From Streptomyces odontomachi (GTDB taxonomy: Bacteria > Actinomycetota > Actinomycetes > Streptomycetales > Streptomycetaceae), in NCBI RefSeq assembly GCF_024435355.1, contig NZ_JAMJWG010000019.1, positions 123,891 to 187,890 of the forward strand: 64,000 bases of DNA, given 5' to 3'. Each line of letters begins with the position of its first letter. The stretch's first letter is position 1. Of the stretch, positions 1-7,528 are shown piece after piece. The translations under genes were made by a program, and so were the position numbers. The notes below the pieces were generated by a model. The model did no database searches and was not told the origin of the DNA. It was given only the letters and a program-made list of their open reading frames with translations.

Positions 1-1
1 G

Positions 2-514
2 GGCTTCTCCGACAAGAAGCACCCCGACGGCTCACCCCTGATCGTGATGTCCGCACCCGCCTACGACAAGAAGAAGTGGTGCACGACGGACGACGATCAC
101 GACGGCACCCCGGACGACACCGCCCTCGCCATGGTGGGCACCAAGGGCCAGAACGGCGCCAAGGACACGAAGACACCCGCGCAGAACGACCCGGCCTGGT
201 GGGTTTTCGGCGGTTACACGGACCAGAAGGAGTCCGACAAGAAACTGCTGACGATGGGCAAGGTGAAGTCGTACACCACCAAGGCCGGGATCGAGGGCTC
301 GGTGGGAACCACCTACTCCAAGGGCGTGAAGAAGGACGGCAAGTGCGACTCGGACGGGAAGGCCACCACGTTCGCGTTCAAGAACTCCAAGGGTGATTTC
401 GTCTCCTGGACTTTCGTCGGCGCCAAGGGCGTCAAGGACGAGGTGCCCGAGGCGACCGTCCAGAAGATCCTCAGCACGGTGCGGCTCAGCGGCGAGGAGC
501 CCACGGGAGGCTGA
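2..514 (+). CDS. Secreted or lipoprotein-like hypothetical, C-terminal part
   Basis: The reading frame is open from the window edge to a TGA at 512-514, so the N-terminus lies outside. The visible 170 residues are hydrophilic and rich in Lys, Asp, Gly and Thr, with one Cys near WCTT and a second near KCDSDG that could form a disulfide. There is no transmembrane segment. The composition resembles the exported domain of Streptomyces lipoproteins of unknown function, but I recognise no named family. A strong hairpin 20 bases downstream looks like its terminator. The internal GTG/ATG at 44-49 is not needed as a start because the frame continues upstream. Confidence 0.7.
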   Translation, partial: GFSDKKHPDGSPLIVMSAPAYDKKKWCTTDDDHDGTPDDTALAMVGTKGQNGAKDTKTPAQNDPAWWVFGGYTDQKESDKKLLTMGKVKSYTTKAGIEGSVGTTYSKGVKKDGKCDSDGKATTFAFKNSKGDFVSWTFVGAKGVKDEVPEATVQKILSTVRLSGEEPTGG

Positions 515-534
515 ACCAGCCCTTGCCACTCCCC

Positions 535-562
535 CGGCCGGCGTCCTTTGGGATGCCGGCCG
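535..562 (+). terminator. Hairpin terminator after the first gene
   Basis: CGGCCGGC (535-542) pairs with GCCGGCCG (555-562), and the stem can extend inward through GU and GC pairs around a short TTT loop. It lies 21 bases after the stop at 514. There is no U-tract, which is usual for Streptomyces terminators. Confidence 0.6.
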
Positions 563-630
563 ACGTGTGTCCGGCCGCGCCCACACTCCGGCAGGTCGGA
601 CAGCCGGACGACGCCCGCCTTGAACACAGC

Positions 631-672
631 CACGACCACGGCCACGGCCACGGCCACGGCCACGGCCACGGC
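631..672. repeat. CACGGC hexanucleotide tandem repeat
   Basis: Six perfect CACGGC units (637-672) are preceded by one variant, CACGAC (631-636). They lie in the gene-free stretch 515-920. One frame would read as His-Gly repeats, but that frame has no plausible start or ribosome binding site. Apart from this repeat, the terminator at 535-562 and the promoter at 832-860, I see nothing in the stretch. Confidence 0.75.
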
Positions 673-831
673 GGAATCGTGACGAACGACACTGCGTTCA
701 AAACCAGCCAGAGAACAATGTGCCCGCCTCTTGAGGGAAGACTTTCCGCCCCAGGCTGAGCAGAGCATTCGCGGACTATCAACACCGGGCAGCCTTCGGC
801 CACATAGCAGATTCAGCCACTCAAAAATCGC

Positions 832-860
832 TTGACGAGCACAAAACGCGCTCTTAGGCT
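832..860 (+). promoter_or_regulatory. Vegetative (HrdB-type) promoter
   Basis: TTGACG (832-837), a 17-base spacer and TAGGCT (855-860) match the Streptomyces housekeeping consensus. Transcription would start near 867 and give a leader of about 53 bases before the ATG at 921. Confidence 0.7.
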
Positions 861-920
861 CCGCCTGTCATGTTTGCGTCAATACAGAAAGGCGCAGACA
901 ATACGCGAGAAAGGCTCACC

Positions 921-1280
921 ATGCGTAAGGCCCTGTCATCCTGGCTCGTCCCGGCCGCTCTGGCCGGATCGACACTCCTCTTCATCAGCGCGTTTCCCGC
1001 CTCGGCCACGGCGAATACGACTGCGCCCAGCCCGGTGGCCGCTGGATCCTTTTCATGTGACACCAGTTCGAAAACCTACACGGTGAGCGTAGAGAAAGCA
1101 GCCGCCCACAGCACGCCGTCACCGAATTCCTCGGTGGTCGAGTACAAGTACAAGGGCAACTCCATCGCGAGCAAATATCACTGCAGCAACTCGAGCGGAG
1201 AATGGGTCTGTTACGCGAGCTGTGTCGTGGAGGAGGACCAGATCACCGGAAGATGGATAAACGAGAATGATCTGGCCTGA
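921..1280 (+). CDS. Small secreted SH3-like protein
   Basis: This 119-residue protein starts at the ATG at 921, preceded by GAAAGG. The in-frame ATG at 870 lies inside the expected leader and is rejected. Residues 1 to about 32 form a Sec signal peptide (Arg-Lys, hydrophobic core, cleavage near ASA-TA). The mature part has a bacterial SH3-like pattern: YTVS, S-x-N-S-S-V-V, KGNSI near the middle, GEWVCY, and the final G-R-W-I-N-E-N-D-L. Four or more cysteines suggest disulfides. Bacterial SH3 domains usually bind cell-wall peptides; the role here is inferred. Codon usage is less GC-biased at third positions (AAA, TAT, TCA, GGA codons) than in neighbours, which may indicate acquired or unusually expressed DNA. 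Confidence 0.75.
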   Translation: MRKALSSWLVPAALAGSTLLFISAFPASATANTTAPSPVAAGSFSCDTSSKTYTVSVEKAAAHSTPSPNSSVVEYKYKGNSIASKYHCSNSSGEWVCYASCVVEEDQITGRWINENDLA

Positions 1281-1376
1281 CCGGAGCGCTGACCCGCCAG
1301 AGGGGACCGGAGCTCAGAAGCGGGCCAGGCAGAATACGATTAGCGGTCGCTCACTGGAGCACGCCATAGTGCAACA

Positions 1377-2804
1377 GTGATATCGCGCATAGCCGCTGCC
1401 CGCTCCTCCCTGCGCCCCTCGTGGGCGGGCCGGAACTACAGTCTGTTGACCGCCGCCGCGGTGGTGACGAACCTGGGCAGCCAGGGTGCCTTGATCGCGG
1501 CGGCGTTCGCCGTGCTCCAGTCGGGCGGCGACAGCACCGACGTGGGCGTGGTGGCGGCCGCCCGCACCCTGCCGCTGGTGCTCTTCCTGCTGGTCGCGGG
1601 CGCCGTCGCCGACCGCCTGCCGCGGCATCGGGTGATGGTCGCAGCGAACGCGCTCAGCTGCGTCTCGCAGGCCGTGTTCGGGGCGCTGGTGGTGACCGGG
1701 AACGCACGGTTGTGGGAGATGGTGCTGCTGACCGCGCTCGGCGGTACCGGCCTGGCCTTCTTCAGCCCGGCCTCCGAGGGCATGCTGATGGCGTCGGTGA
1801 GCGGGGCACAGGCGAGCCGGGCGTTCGCGGTCTACCGGATGGCGCAGAACGGTGCGGGCATCGGCGGTGCCGCGCTGGGCGGGGCGCTGGTGGCGGTGCT
1901 CGGGCCCGGCTGGGTACTCGTCGTGGACGCGGTCTGCTTCGCGGTGGCGGCGGCCCTGCGCGGGCTGCTCCAACTCGATCTGTCCGGGCCGCGTGACGCG
2001 GCCGGCAGCATGCTCGCCCAGTTGCGCGAGGGCTGGCGGGAGTTCATCGGCCGCCCCTGGCTGTGGTCGATCGTCGCCCAGTTCTCCATCGTGGTCGCCG
2101 TCGTCGGCGCGGCCGAGTCCGTCTACGGTCCGCTGGTCGCGCGGGACGAACTGGGCGGCGCGGGACCGTGGGGGCTGGCGCTCGGCGCCTTCGGCGTCGG
2201 CACGGTCGGGGGTGCGCTGCTCATGGTGCGGTGGAAGCCCCGGCGGCTGCTGTTCGCCGGCACCCTCTGCGTCTTCCCGCTGGCCATGCCGTCGGCGGCG
2301 CTCGCGGTTCCCCTGCCGGTGGGCCCGCTGGCCGTGGTGATGTTCGTCAGCGGCGTCTGCATCGAGGTGTTCGGGGTCGCCTGGGTCACGACGATGCACC
2401 AGGAGATCCCCGAGGAGATGTTCTCCCGCGTCTCGTCCTACGACTGGCTCGGCTCCATCGGTCTGCTGCCGCTGGCCACGGCCGTCGCGGGCCCCGCGGA
2501 GCGCGCGTTCGGGCGGAGCACGGCGTTGTGGAGCTGTGCGGCGCTGGTGGTGCTGACGACGGCCGCGGTGCTGTTCGTACCGGACGTCCGACGGCTCACC
2601 CGCCGTACGCACGAGCCGGCCGCGACGCCGGCCGCCCACCCGCCGCCGACCACCGGCATGCTCGCCCCGGAGCACACACCGACCGAGCCCGATCCTGCCC
2701 TGCCCGGGGAGGAGCCGGCCGTGTCGGGTGCCCGCCGAGCCGGCCCGGCCGATGCCGGCGAGCCGTCGGGGGCGGCGGGGCGCCCGCCCGGGACGCGGAC
2801 GTGA
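1377..2804 (+). CDS. MFS transporter, MFS_3/enterobactin-exporter-like
   Basis: This 475-residue protein has about 12 hydrophobic segments between residues 20 and 415 and a hydrophilic Pro/Glu-rich C-terminal tail of about 60 residues. Features of the MFS_3 group (drug and siderophore exporters) include the N-terminal TNLGSQGALIAAAFAV segment and the loop GAVADRLPRHRVM, a version of MFS motif A between TM2 and TM3. It probably exports a small molecule by proton antiport at the plasma membrane; the substrate is unknown. The GTG start at 1377 has no clear ribosome binding site, but CATAGT ends seven bases upstream, so the mRNA may be leaderless. It converges on the small gene at 2848. Confidence 0.85.
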   Translation: MISRIAAARSSLRPSWAGRNYSLLTAAAVVTNLGSQGALIAAAFAVLQSGGDSTDVGVVAAARTLPLVLFLLVAGAVADRLPRHRVMVAANALSCVSQAVFGALVVTGNARLWEMVLLTALGGTGLAFFSPASEGMLMASVSGAQASRAFAVYRMAQNGAGIGGAALGGALVAVLGPGWVLVVDAVCFAVAAALRGLLQLDLSGPRDAAGSMLAQLREGWREFIGRPWLWSIVAQFSIVVAVVGAAESVYGPLVARDELGGAGPWGLALGAFGVGTVGGALLMVRWKPRRLLFAGTLCVFPLAMPSAALAVPLPVGPLAVVMFVSGVCIEVFGVAWVTTMHQEIPEEMFSRVSSYDWLGSIGLLPLATAVAGPAERAFGRSTALWSCAALVVLTTAAVLFVPDVRRLTRRTHEPAATPAAHPPPTTGMLAPEHTPTEPDPALPGEEPAVSGARRAGPADAGEPSGAAGRPPGTRT

Positions 2805-2847
2805 TCACCGTAGAGCACGTGGTGCCCGTCACGTGGTGTCCGCCGTC

Positions 2848-3129
2848 TCAGCGGGTGTCCCCGTTCCAGTCCCACTTCCGCGGGTCGCTCGGGCGGGGCA
2901 GGTACTCGGCCCGGCCGCCCGCTCCGTACGCGCCTATCTCCGTGTTCAGTGCGGCCCCGGTGGTCAGCTCAGGGGTGCTCCAGCCGGTGACGTCCAGCAG
3001 GAGCCCGTCGAGCGGGCCCCCGACCAACTCGCGGTAGACGTGCCCGGGCTGCGGTCCGGGGTCCGGGTCCTCGTGGTCGGCGCCGTACACACGTCGCGGC
3101 GGCAGCATCTCCTCCATACCGGGCAGCAT
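2848..3129 (-). CDS. Conserved hypothetical protein
   Basis: This 93-residue hydrophilic protein contains VYGADHEDPDPGPQPGHVYRELVGGPLDGLLLDVTGW and ends RKWDWNGDTR. I recall similar small proteins in many Streptomyces, but none with a known function. In-frame starts are TTG 3147, ATG 3129 and ATG 3117; I chose 3129 because GGTGAG-like bases precede it, with low certainty. It lies 31 bases downstream of the methyltransferase on the same strand and may be co-transcribed with it. Confidence 0.65.
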   Translation of the reverse strand: MLPGMEEMLPPRRVYGADHEDPDPGPQPGHVYRELVGGPLDGLLLDVTGWSTPELTTGAALNTEIGAYGAGGRAEYLPRPSDPRKWDWNGDTR

Positions 3130-3160
3130 CTCACCGGGGTCTGACAATCGCGTCCACCGC

Positions 3161-4039
3161 TCAGCCCACGCTGAACGTGCCGTCCGGCGGCGGTGGTGAG
3201 GGGGCCGCGTCCGCGTCGCGTACCGGTGCGGCGTTCCCGATCAGTCGTCGCAGCGCCGCACCGTGCTCGACCCGGGCGGGGAAGGCGTCGCCCGCCGTGT
3301 GACGGGTCAGCGCCGCGACGTCGATCTCCCGGTGTGCGGCGACCAGCAGGATGTTGCCGAACCGGCGGCCCCGCAGCACCGCGGGCTCGGCGATCAGCGC
3401 CAGTTCGCCGAAGACCGCGGCCAGCGTGGCCAGCTGGCCGCGCAGGAACGTGAACGGTGTGCCGTCGGCGAGATTGGCGATGTACCGGCCGTCGGCCCGC
3501 AGCACGCGCTCCACTGCGCGGACGTAGGTGAGGGAGGTGAGATGCGCGGGGACCCGGGAGCCGCCGAACACATCGCCGATGACGACGTCCGCGTGGTCGG
3601 ACGGCGCGGCCTCCAACCAGCCGCGGGCGTCCGCCGCGTGCACGGTGATGTCCGCGGTGGCCGGCAGCGGCAGGTGCTCCCGGACGAGCTGGAGCAGCCC
3701 GTGGTCGGCTTCCACCACGTCCTGCCGGGAGCCGGGACGTGTGACGGCCAGGTAGCGCGGCAGGGTGAGGGCCCCACCGCCGAGGTGCACCGCGTCCACC
3801 GGCCGGCCGGGCGGCGCCAGGGTGTCCAGCACGTGCCCCATCCGGCGCGCGTACTCGAACTCCAGATGCGTGGGCTCGTCCAGGTCGACGTAGGACTGCG
3901 GCGCCCCGTCGACGGTCAGCAGCCAGGCGTGCGCGCGGTCCACGTCCGGCAGCAGTTTCGCGATGCCGCCCGCCACGGCCCTGGTCACCGGCACGGCATC
4001 GCCGTCGCCCTCGTCGCGGGTGGGCTCCTCGTCGTCCAC
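3161..4039 (-). CDS. Spermidine synthase-like SAM-dependent methyltransferase fold
   Basis: This protein is 292 residues from the GTG at 4039. It has the spermidine-synthase-type Rossmann core: AVHLGGGALTLPRYLAV (glycine-rich SAM or decarboxylated-SAM loop), DVVEADHGLL (acidic residue binding the nucleoside) and HADVVIGDVFGGSRVP, the active-site stretch where polyamine synthases carry a catalytic Asp. The N-terminal region PQSYVDLDEPTHLEFEYARRM matches the substrate gatekeeping domain. Streptomyces carry several such proteins, and few are proven polyamine synthases, so the reaction is uncertain. It lies downstream of tuf3 but is separated from it by a strong terminator. Confidence 0.8.
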   Translation of the reverse strand: MDDEEPTRDEGDGDAVPVTRAVAGGIAKLLPDVDRAHAWLLTVDGAPQSYVDLDEPTHLEFEYARRMGHVLDTLAPPGRPVDAVHLGGGALTLPRYLAVTRPGSRQDVVEADHGLLQLVREHLPLPATADITVHAADARGWLEAAPSDHADVVIGDVFGGSRVPAHLTSLTYVRAVERVLRADGRYIANLADGTPFTFLRGQLATLAAVFGELALIAEPAVLRGRRFGNILLVAAHREIDVAALTRHTAGDAFPARVEHGAALRRLIGNAAPVRDADAAPSPPPPDGTFSVG

Positions 4040-4086
4040 CCGCTCATTGTGCCCCGGCACGCCCGGTGCGTCCCGCACGGCGGGGT

Positions 4087-4121
4087 GGCGCCCGCTCCCG
4101 TACGGTCCGGGAGCGGGCGCC
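4087..4121. terminator. Strong hairpin terminator of tuf3
   Basis: A perfect 14-bp stem (4087-4100 with 4108-4121) has a 7-base loop. It lies 30 bases beyond the tuf3 stop on the minus strand. Confidence 0.8.
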
Positions 4122-4151
4122 GATCGCAACCGCGCACGCGGCGTCCGGTCG

Positions 4152-5339
4152 TCAGCCGGCGGCCTCGGTGACCGTGCCCGCGCCGACCGTGCGCCCGCCC
4201 TCGCGGACGGCGAACCCGAGACCCGCCTCCAGCGGCACGTCGCGGCCCAGTTCCACGGTCAGGGTGACGGTGTCACCGGGCCGGGCCACACCGCGCTCGC
4301 CGAGGTCGACGTCGCCGACCACGTCCGCGGTCCTGATGTAGAACTGCGGCCGGTACCCGGTGGCGATCGGCGTGCTGCGCCCGCCCTCGCCCGCCGACAG
4401 CAGGTACACCTGCGCGGTGAACCGGCGTCGCGGGGTGACGCTGCCGGGTGCGGCCACGACGTGCCCGCGGCGCACCGCGTCACGGGCCACCCCGCGCAGC
4501 AGTAGCGCCACGTTGTCCCCGGCCTGCGCCTCGGGCATGGGCTTGCCGAACGTCTCGAGCCCGGTGACGACGCTCTGGAGGTCGGCACCGAGCACGTCGA
4601 CGTGGTCGCCCACCCGCACGGTGCCGCGCTCCACGGCTCCGGTGACGACGGTGCCGCGGCCGGTGATGGTCAGCACGTTCTCGATCGGGAGCAGGAACGG
4701 CGCGTCCACGTACCGTTCCGGGACCGGTACGTAGGTGTCGACCGCGTCGAGCAACGCCTCGACGGCCGCGGTCCAGCGTGGTTCGCCGTGCAGCGCCCCG
4801 AGCCCGGACACCCGGACCACGGGGGCGGCGTCCCCGTCGTAGCCGTGCGCGGTCAGCAACTCGCGTACCTCCAGTTCGACGAGGTCGGTCAGCTCCTCGT
4901 CTCCGGCGTCCGCCTTGTTCAGCGCGACGACGATGTGGTCGACGCCCACCTGCCGGGCGAGCAGCACGTGTTCGGAGGTCTGGGGCATGATCCCGTCGAG
5001 CGCGGAGACGACGAGGATCGCCCCGTCGAGCTGCGCAGCGCCGGTCACCATGTTCTTCACGTAGTCGGCGTGGCCGGGCATGTCGACATGGGCGTAGTGG
5101 CGGGTGTCCGTCTCGTACTCGACGTGCGCGAGGTTGATGGTGATGCCGCGCACGGCCTCCTCCGGGGCACGGTCGATCCGGTCGAAGGGCACGTACCGCG
5201 TGCCGCCGCCGGTCGCGTTGCTGCGCTCGGCCAGGACCTTGGTGATGGCGGCGGTGAGCGTGGTCTTGCCGTGGTCGACGTGGCCCATGGTGCCGATGTT
5301 CAGGTGGGGCTTGGTGCGCACGTATGCCGTCTTGGGCAT
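4152..5339 (-). CDS. tuf3: Elongation factor Tu, divergent second copy (EF-Tu3 type)
   Basis: This is a 395-residue GTPase that delivers aminoacyl-tRNA to the ribosome. Domain I has the G1 loop GHVDHGKT (residues about 19-26), RGITIN in switch I, DMPGHADYVKNM (G3; most EF-Tu proteins have DCPGH, so the usual Cys is Met) and NKAD (G4, usually NKxD). Domains II and III follow, with ITGRGTVVTGAVERG and RPQFYIRTADVVG. The start MPKTAYVRTKPHLNIG is preceded by GAGG at about 8 bases. It is not in a str operon with fusA and rps genes, which is how the inessential tuf3 genes of S. coelicolor and S. ramocissimus occur. The S. coelicolor tuf3 was reported under positive stringent control. Assignment as tuf3 rests on sequence character and remembered synteny. 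Confidence 0.9.
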   Translation of the reverse strand: MPKTAYVRTKPHLNIGTMGHVDHGKTTLTAAITKVLAERSNATGGGTRYVPFDRIDRAPEEAVRGITINLAHVEYETDTRHYAHVDMPGHADYVKNMVTGAAQLDGAILVVSALDGIMPQTSEHVLLARQVGVDHIVVALNKADAGDEELTDLVELEVRELLTAHGYDGDAAPVVRVSGLGALHGEPRWTAAVEALLDAVDTYVPVPERYVDAPFLLPIENVLTITGRGTVVTGAVERGTVRVGDHVDVLGADLQSVVTGLETFGKPMPEAQAGDNVALLLRGVARDAVRRGHVVAAPGSVTPRRRFTAQVYLLSAGEGGRSTPIATGYRPQFYIRTADVVGDVDLGERGVARPGDTVTLTVELGRDVPLEAGLGFAVREGGRTVGAGTVTEAAG

Positions 5340-5367
5340 GGTTTTCCTCGCCAGAGGTGACGTGAGG

Positions 5368-5389
5368 GTCACCGGTTTCGACCGGTGAC
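5368..5389. promoter_or_regulatory. Leader hairpin upstream of tuf3
   Basis: GTCACCGGT (5368-5376) and ACCGGTGAC (5381-5389) form a perfect 9-bp stem around a 4-base loop (CGAA on the tuf3 strand). It lies 29-50 bases before the tuf3 ATG, within the expected 5' leader or promoter. The rest of the 396-base gap 5340-5735 contains no convincing gene. Confidence 0.5.
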
Positions 5390-5735
5390 GGGGACCCCTT
5401 CGCCTGACCGACCCTCCCCCTGTGGGGTCCGCCGGAAGTGTCCGGGAAGGGTCAGCTTCGTGCGCCGTCGACGGCTGCCGGCAGATCGATCGCCAGGGCA
5501 GCCTTCCCGGCATCCGCTGCCGCGGATGCTGCGAGGAGGAAGGCGTGCCGGAACATGCTGCCGATCATGTCGGACGGCGGGCGGTGCGTCGAATGAATTT
5601 CGCGCCGGGTACGCCACCGACCAGGCGGTCTCATCGCCGCCCGCCCCGCCCAGGCGACGGCTCCGCGGGGCGGCGCAGCCCGGTGCGCCGTCCGGAGCGC
5701 CACCCACCGCCCGGAGAACGTATTAGAGTCCCCGC

Positions 5736-6494
5736 GTGCCCGATCCCACCATCGCCCCTGCTCCCTCGCGCCCGCATCGGGTCGTTCCGCCGCAGGCGCC
5801 GCTCCCGGCGCCCGCCCCGGGGGCCGTCGGACGCTGCGTCAGGGCTCTTGCCGCGCCCTGGTCACGGCTGGTCCTGCTGGGCGTGCTGCTCGCCGCCGGC
5901 GGTGGGTGCGCGCTCGCCTTCGACCCGCAGCGGTTGCTGGCGCACGGGTGGCCGCCACGGCTGGACGGTGCCGTCGCCTTGCTGGTGTTCGCGCTGGCAT
6001 ACGGGGTGTGCACGGCGGGGTTCGTGCCGCGGCCGCTGCTGAACCTCGCGGCGGGCGCGGTCCTGGGGTCGCTGTTCGGTCTGGGCGCCGCCGTCGCCGG
6101 GACGGTCGTGGGCGCCGGGATCGCCTTCGGGCTCGGGCGCCTGCTGGGGCGGGACGCGCTGCGGCCGCTGCTCAGGGCGCGCCTGCTGAAGGCGGCCGAC
6201 GGCCAGTTGAGCCGGCATGGGTTCCGCTCGATGATGGCGCTGCGGCTGTTCCCCGGGGTGCCGTTCTGGGCGGCGAACTACGCCGCCGCCGTCTCCCGCA
6301 TGCGCTGGGCGCCCTTCTTGTGGGCCACCGGTCTCGGCTCGGTTCCGAACACCGCCGCGTACGTCATCGCCGGCGCCCGTGCGACGGCCCCGCTGTCGCC
6401 GCCCTTCCTGGCCGCGCTGGCGTTCCTCGTGCTGACCGGGGTGGGCGGCGCGGCCGTGGCGTGGCGTGGACGGCACCGGTTGCGCGGGCGCTGA
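5736..6494 (+). CDS. TVP38/TMEM64 family membrane protein
   Basis: This 252-residue integral membrane protein has a Pro-rich cytoplasmic N-terminus of about 40 residues followed by six or so hydrophobic segments. The SNARE-associated/DedA-like core is visible: GFVPRPLLNLAAGAVLGSLFGLGAAVAGTVVGAGIAFGLGRLLGRD, then RLFPGVPFWAANYAAAVSRMRWAPFLWATGLGSVPNTAAYVIAG. DedA and TVP38 proteins are linked to undecaprenyl-phosphate or lipid translocation and membrane homeostasis; the substrate here is unknown. The GTG start at 5736 lies six bases after TAGAGT, so translation may be leaderless. Confidence 0.85.
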   Translation: MPDPTIAPAPSRPHRVVPPQAPLPAPAPGAVGRCVRALAAPWSRLVLLGVLLAAGGGCALAFDPQRLLAHGWPPRLDGAVALLVFALAYGVCTAGFVPRPLLNLAAGAVLGSLFGLGAAVAGTVVGAGIAFGLGRLLGRDALRPLLRARLLKAADGQLSRHGFRSMMALRLFPGVPFWAANYAAAVSRMRWAPFLWATGLGSVPNTAAYVIAGARATAPLSPPFLAALAFLVLTGVGGAAVAWRGRHRLRGR

Positions 6495-6645
6495 CCGGCG
6501 CCTGCGCTGTCGGTGATCGCCGCCCGTGCACCGCCCGTACGCCCGACACACGCCCGCCCCTCCCCCGAGCGCGCGCGGCGCTCAACGGGTCGGGGCGGGC
6601 CTGCGTCACGTGCGACGCGGTGCGTGCTGCCGATCGGTCGACGGA

Positions 6646-7227
6646 TCAGCCGAGCAGGCCGCCGACGACACCACCGACACCGCCGACGACGCCACCGACG
6701 ACACCGCCCACACCGTCGACGACGCCACCGACGACGGAGCCGTCCTGGCTACCGTCGGAGGGGTCGGACGGGGTCGAGCTGGCCGGCGGGTCGGAGGCCG
6801 GCGGCTGGCTGGGCGCCGGCGAGGTCGACGTGCTGTCGTCCCCCGACGGAGTGCCGGGTGCGGGGGCAGAGGCGTGCGTCTCCACGGAGGAGCTGCTGTG
6901 GTGCCCCTGGGCCTGGGCCTGGGCCGAGCCGGCAGCGTGCTGGGACCCCGCCGACTGGACGGGCTCGGGGGCGCGTGCGGAGTCGGTCGCCACGTCGGAA
7001 GGCGTGTCCGTGTCCGCCGACTGCCCGTGGGAGGAGTCCGAGGGGCCGTCGCTGACGTCCAGGATGTCGTCATGGCCGTCGGAGGACGCCTGGGCGTGGA
7101 CGGGGCTGTCCCCCGTCATGGAGTGGGCTCCGGCCGCTATGACGGTGGCCACACCCATCGCAGCAGCGGTCTTCATAACTGTCGACCGTGCTCGGCCAAG
7201 GGCACGCGGTCGCCGATGTTTGTTCAT
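6646..7227 (-). CDS. Secreted low-complexity protein with Val/Gly repeat tail
   Basis: This 193-residue protein starts at the ATG at 7227, preceded by AGAAGGAAGT. Residues 1 to about 45 carry a basic start and hydrophobic stretch (TAAAMGVATVIAAGAH) ending near VHA-QA, a probable signal peptide. The middle is Ser/Asp/Pro/His/Gln-rich and likely disordered. The last 30 residues are an imperfect repeat of VVGGV/VGGVVG ending GGLLG. I know no family for it. The tail is reminiscent of self-associating hydrophobic Gly/Val repeats, but that is inference. Confidence 0.7.
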   Translation of the reverse strand: MNKHRRPRALGRARSTVMKTAAAMGVATVIAAGAHSMTGDSPVHAQASSDGHDDILDVSDGPSDSSHGQSADTDTPSDVATDSARAPEPVQSAGSQHAAGSAQAQAQGHHSSSSVETHASAPAPGTPSGDDSTSTSPAPSQPPASDPPASSTPSDPSDGSQDGSVVGGVVDGVGGVVGGVVGGVGGVVGGLLG

Positions 7228-7528
7228 ACTTCCTTCTGCCTTGTCCCTAGCCGATTTGATGGATAGCGGAGCGGATTCTACGCGCGCCTTGACGAACACC
7301 CAGGCGAATCTCGAGTGCAGAGTGTGACTGATGTGTGGAGGTTGCGCGCACACCTGCGGCGCCGTTTCTGCACGCACGTGCCCACCCTGCGGAACCATTC
7401 CTTCCGCCACATGTTTCACGCCGGTTGCTTCCAGCCACATACGTCCCGGCGCTGCCCTCCCCGACGCACGGCGCTCCTTCACGTGCCCACCCCCCTGTCC
7501 GCGCTTGCCGCTGCGGCAGACTGATCAG

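Noticed and set aside
523..759. Plus-strand frame encoding a His-Gly repeat protein
   Set aside because: It has no ribosome binding site, overlaps the terminator of the preceding gene and gets its low complexity only from the CACGGC repeat.
2063..3037. Arg-rich long frames overlapping the MFS gene
   Set aside because: Composition (Arg, Gly, Ala, Pro) is that of an out-of-frame shadow in GC-rich DNA; the MFS frame is clearly real.
7331..7528. N-terminal extension of the CoA-transferase frame
   Set aside because: The 66 extra residues are Cys/Pro-rich, unlike the family, and the ATG at 7529 begins a normal protein; the open frame reflects high GC.
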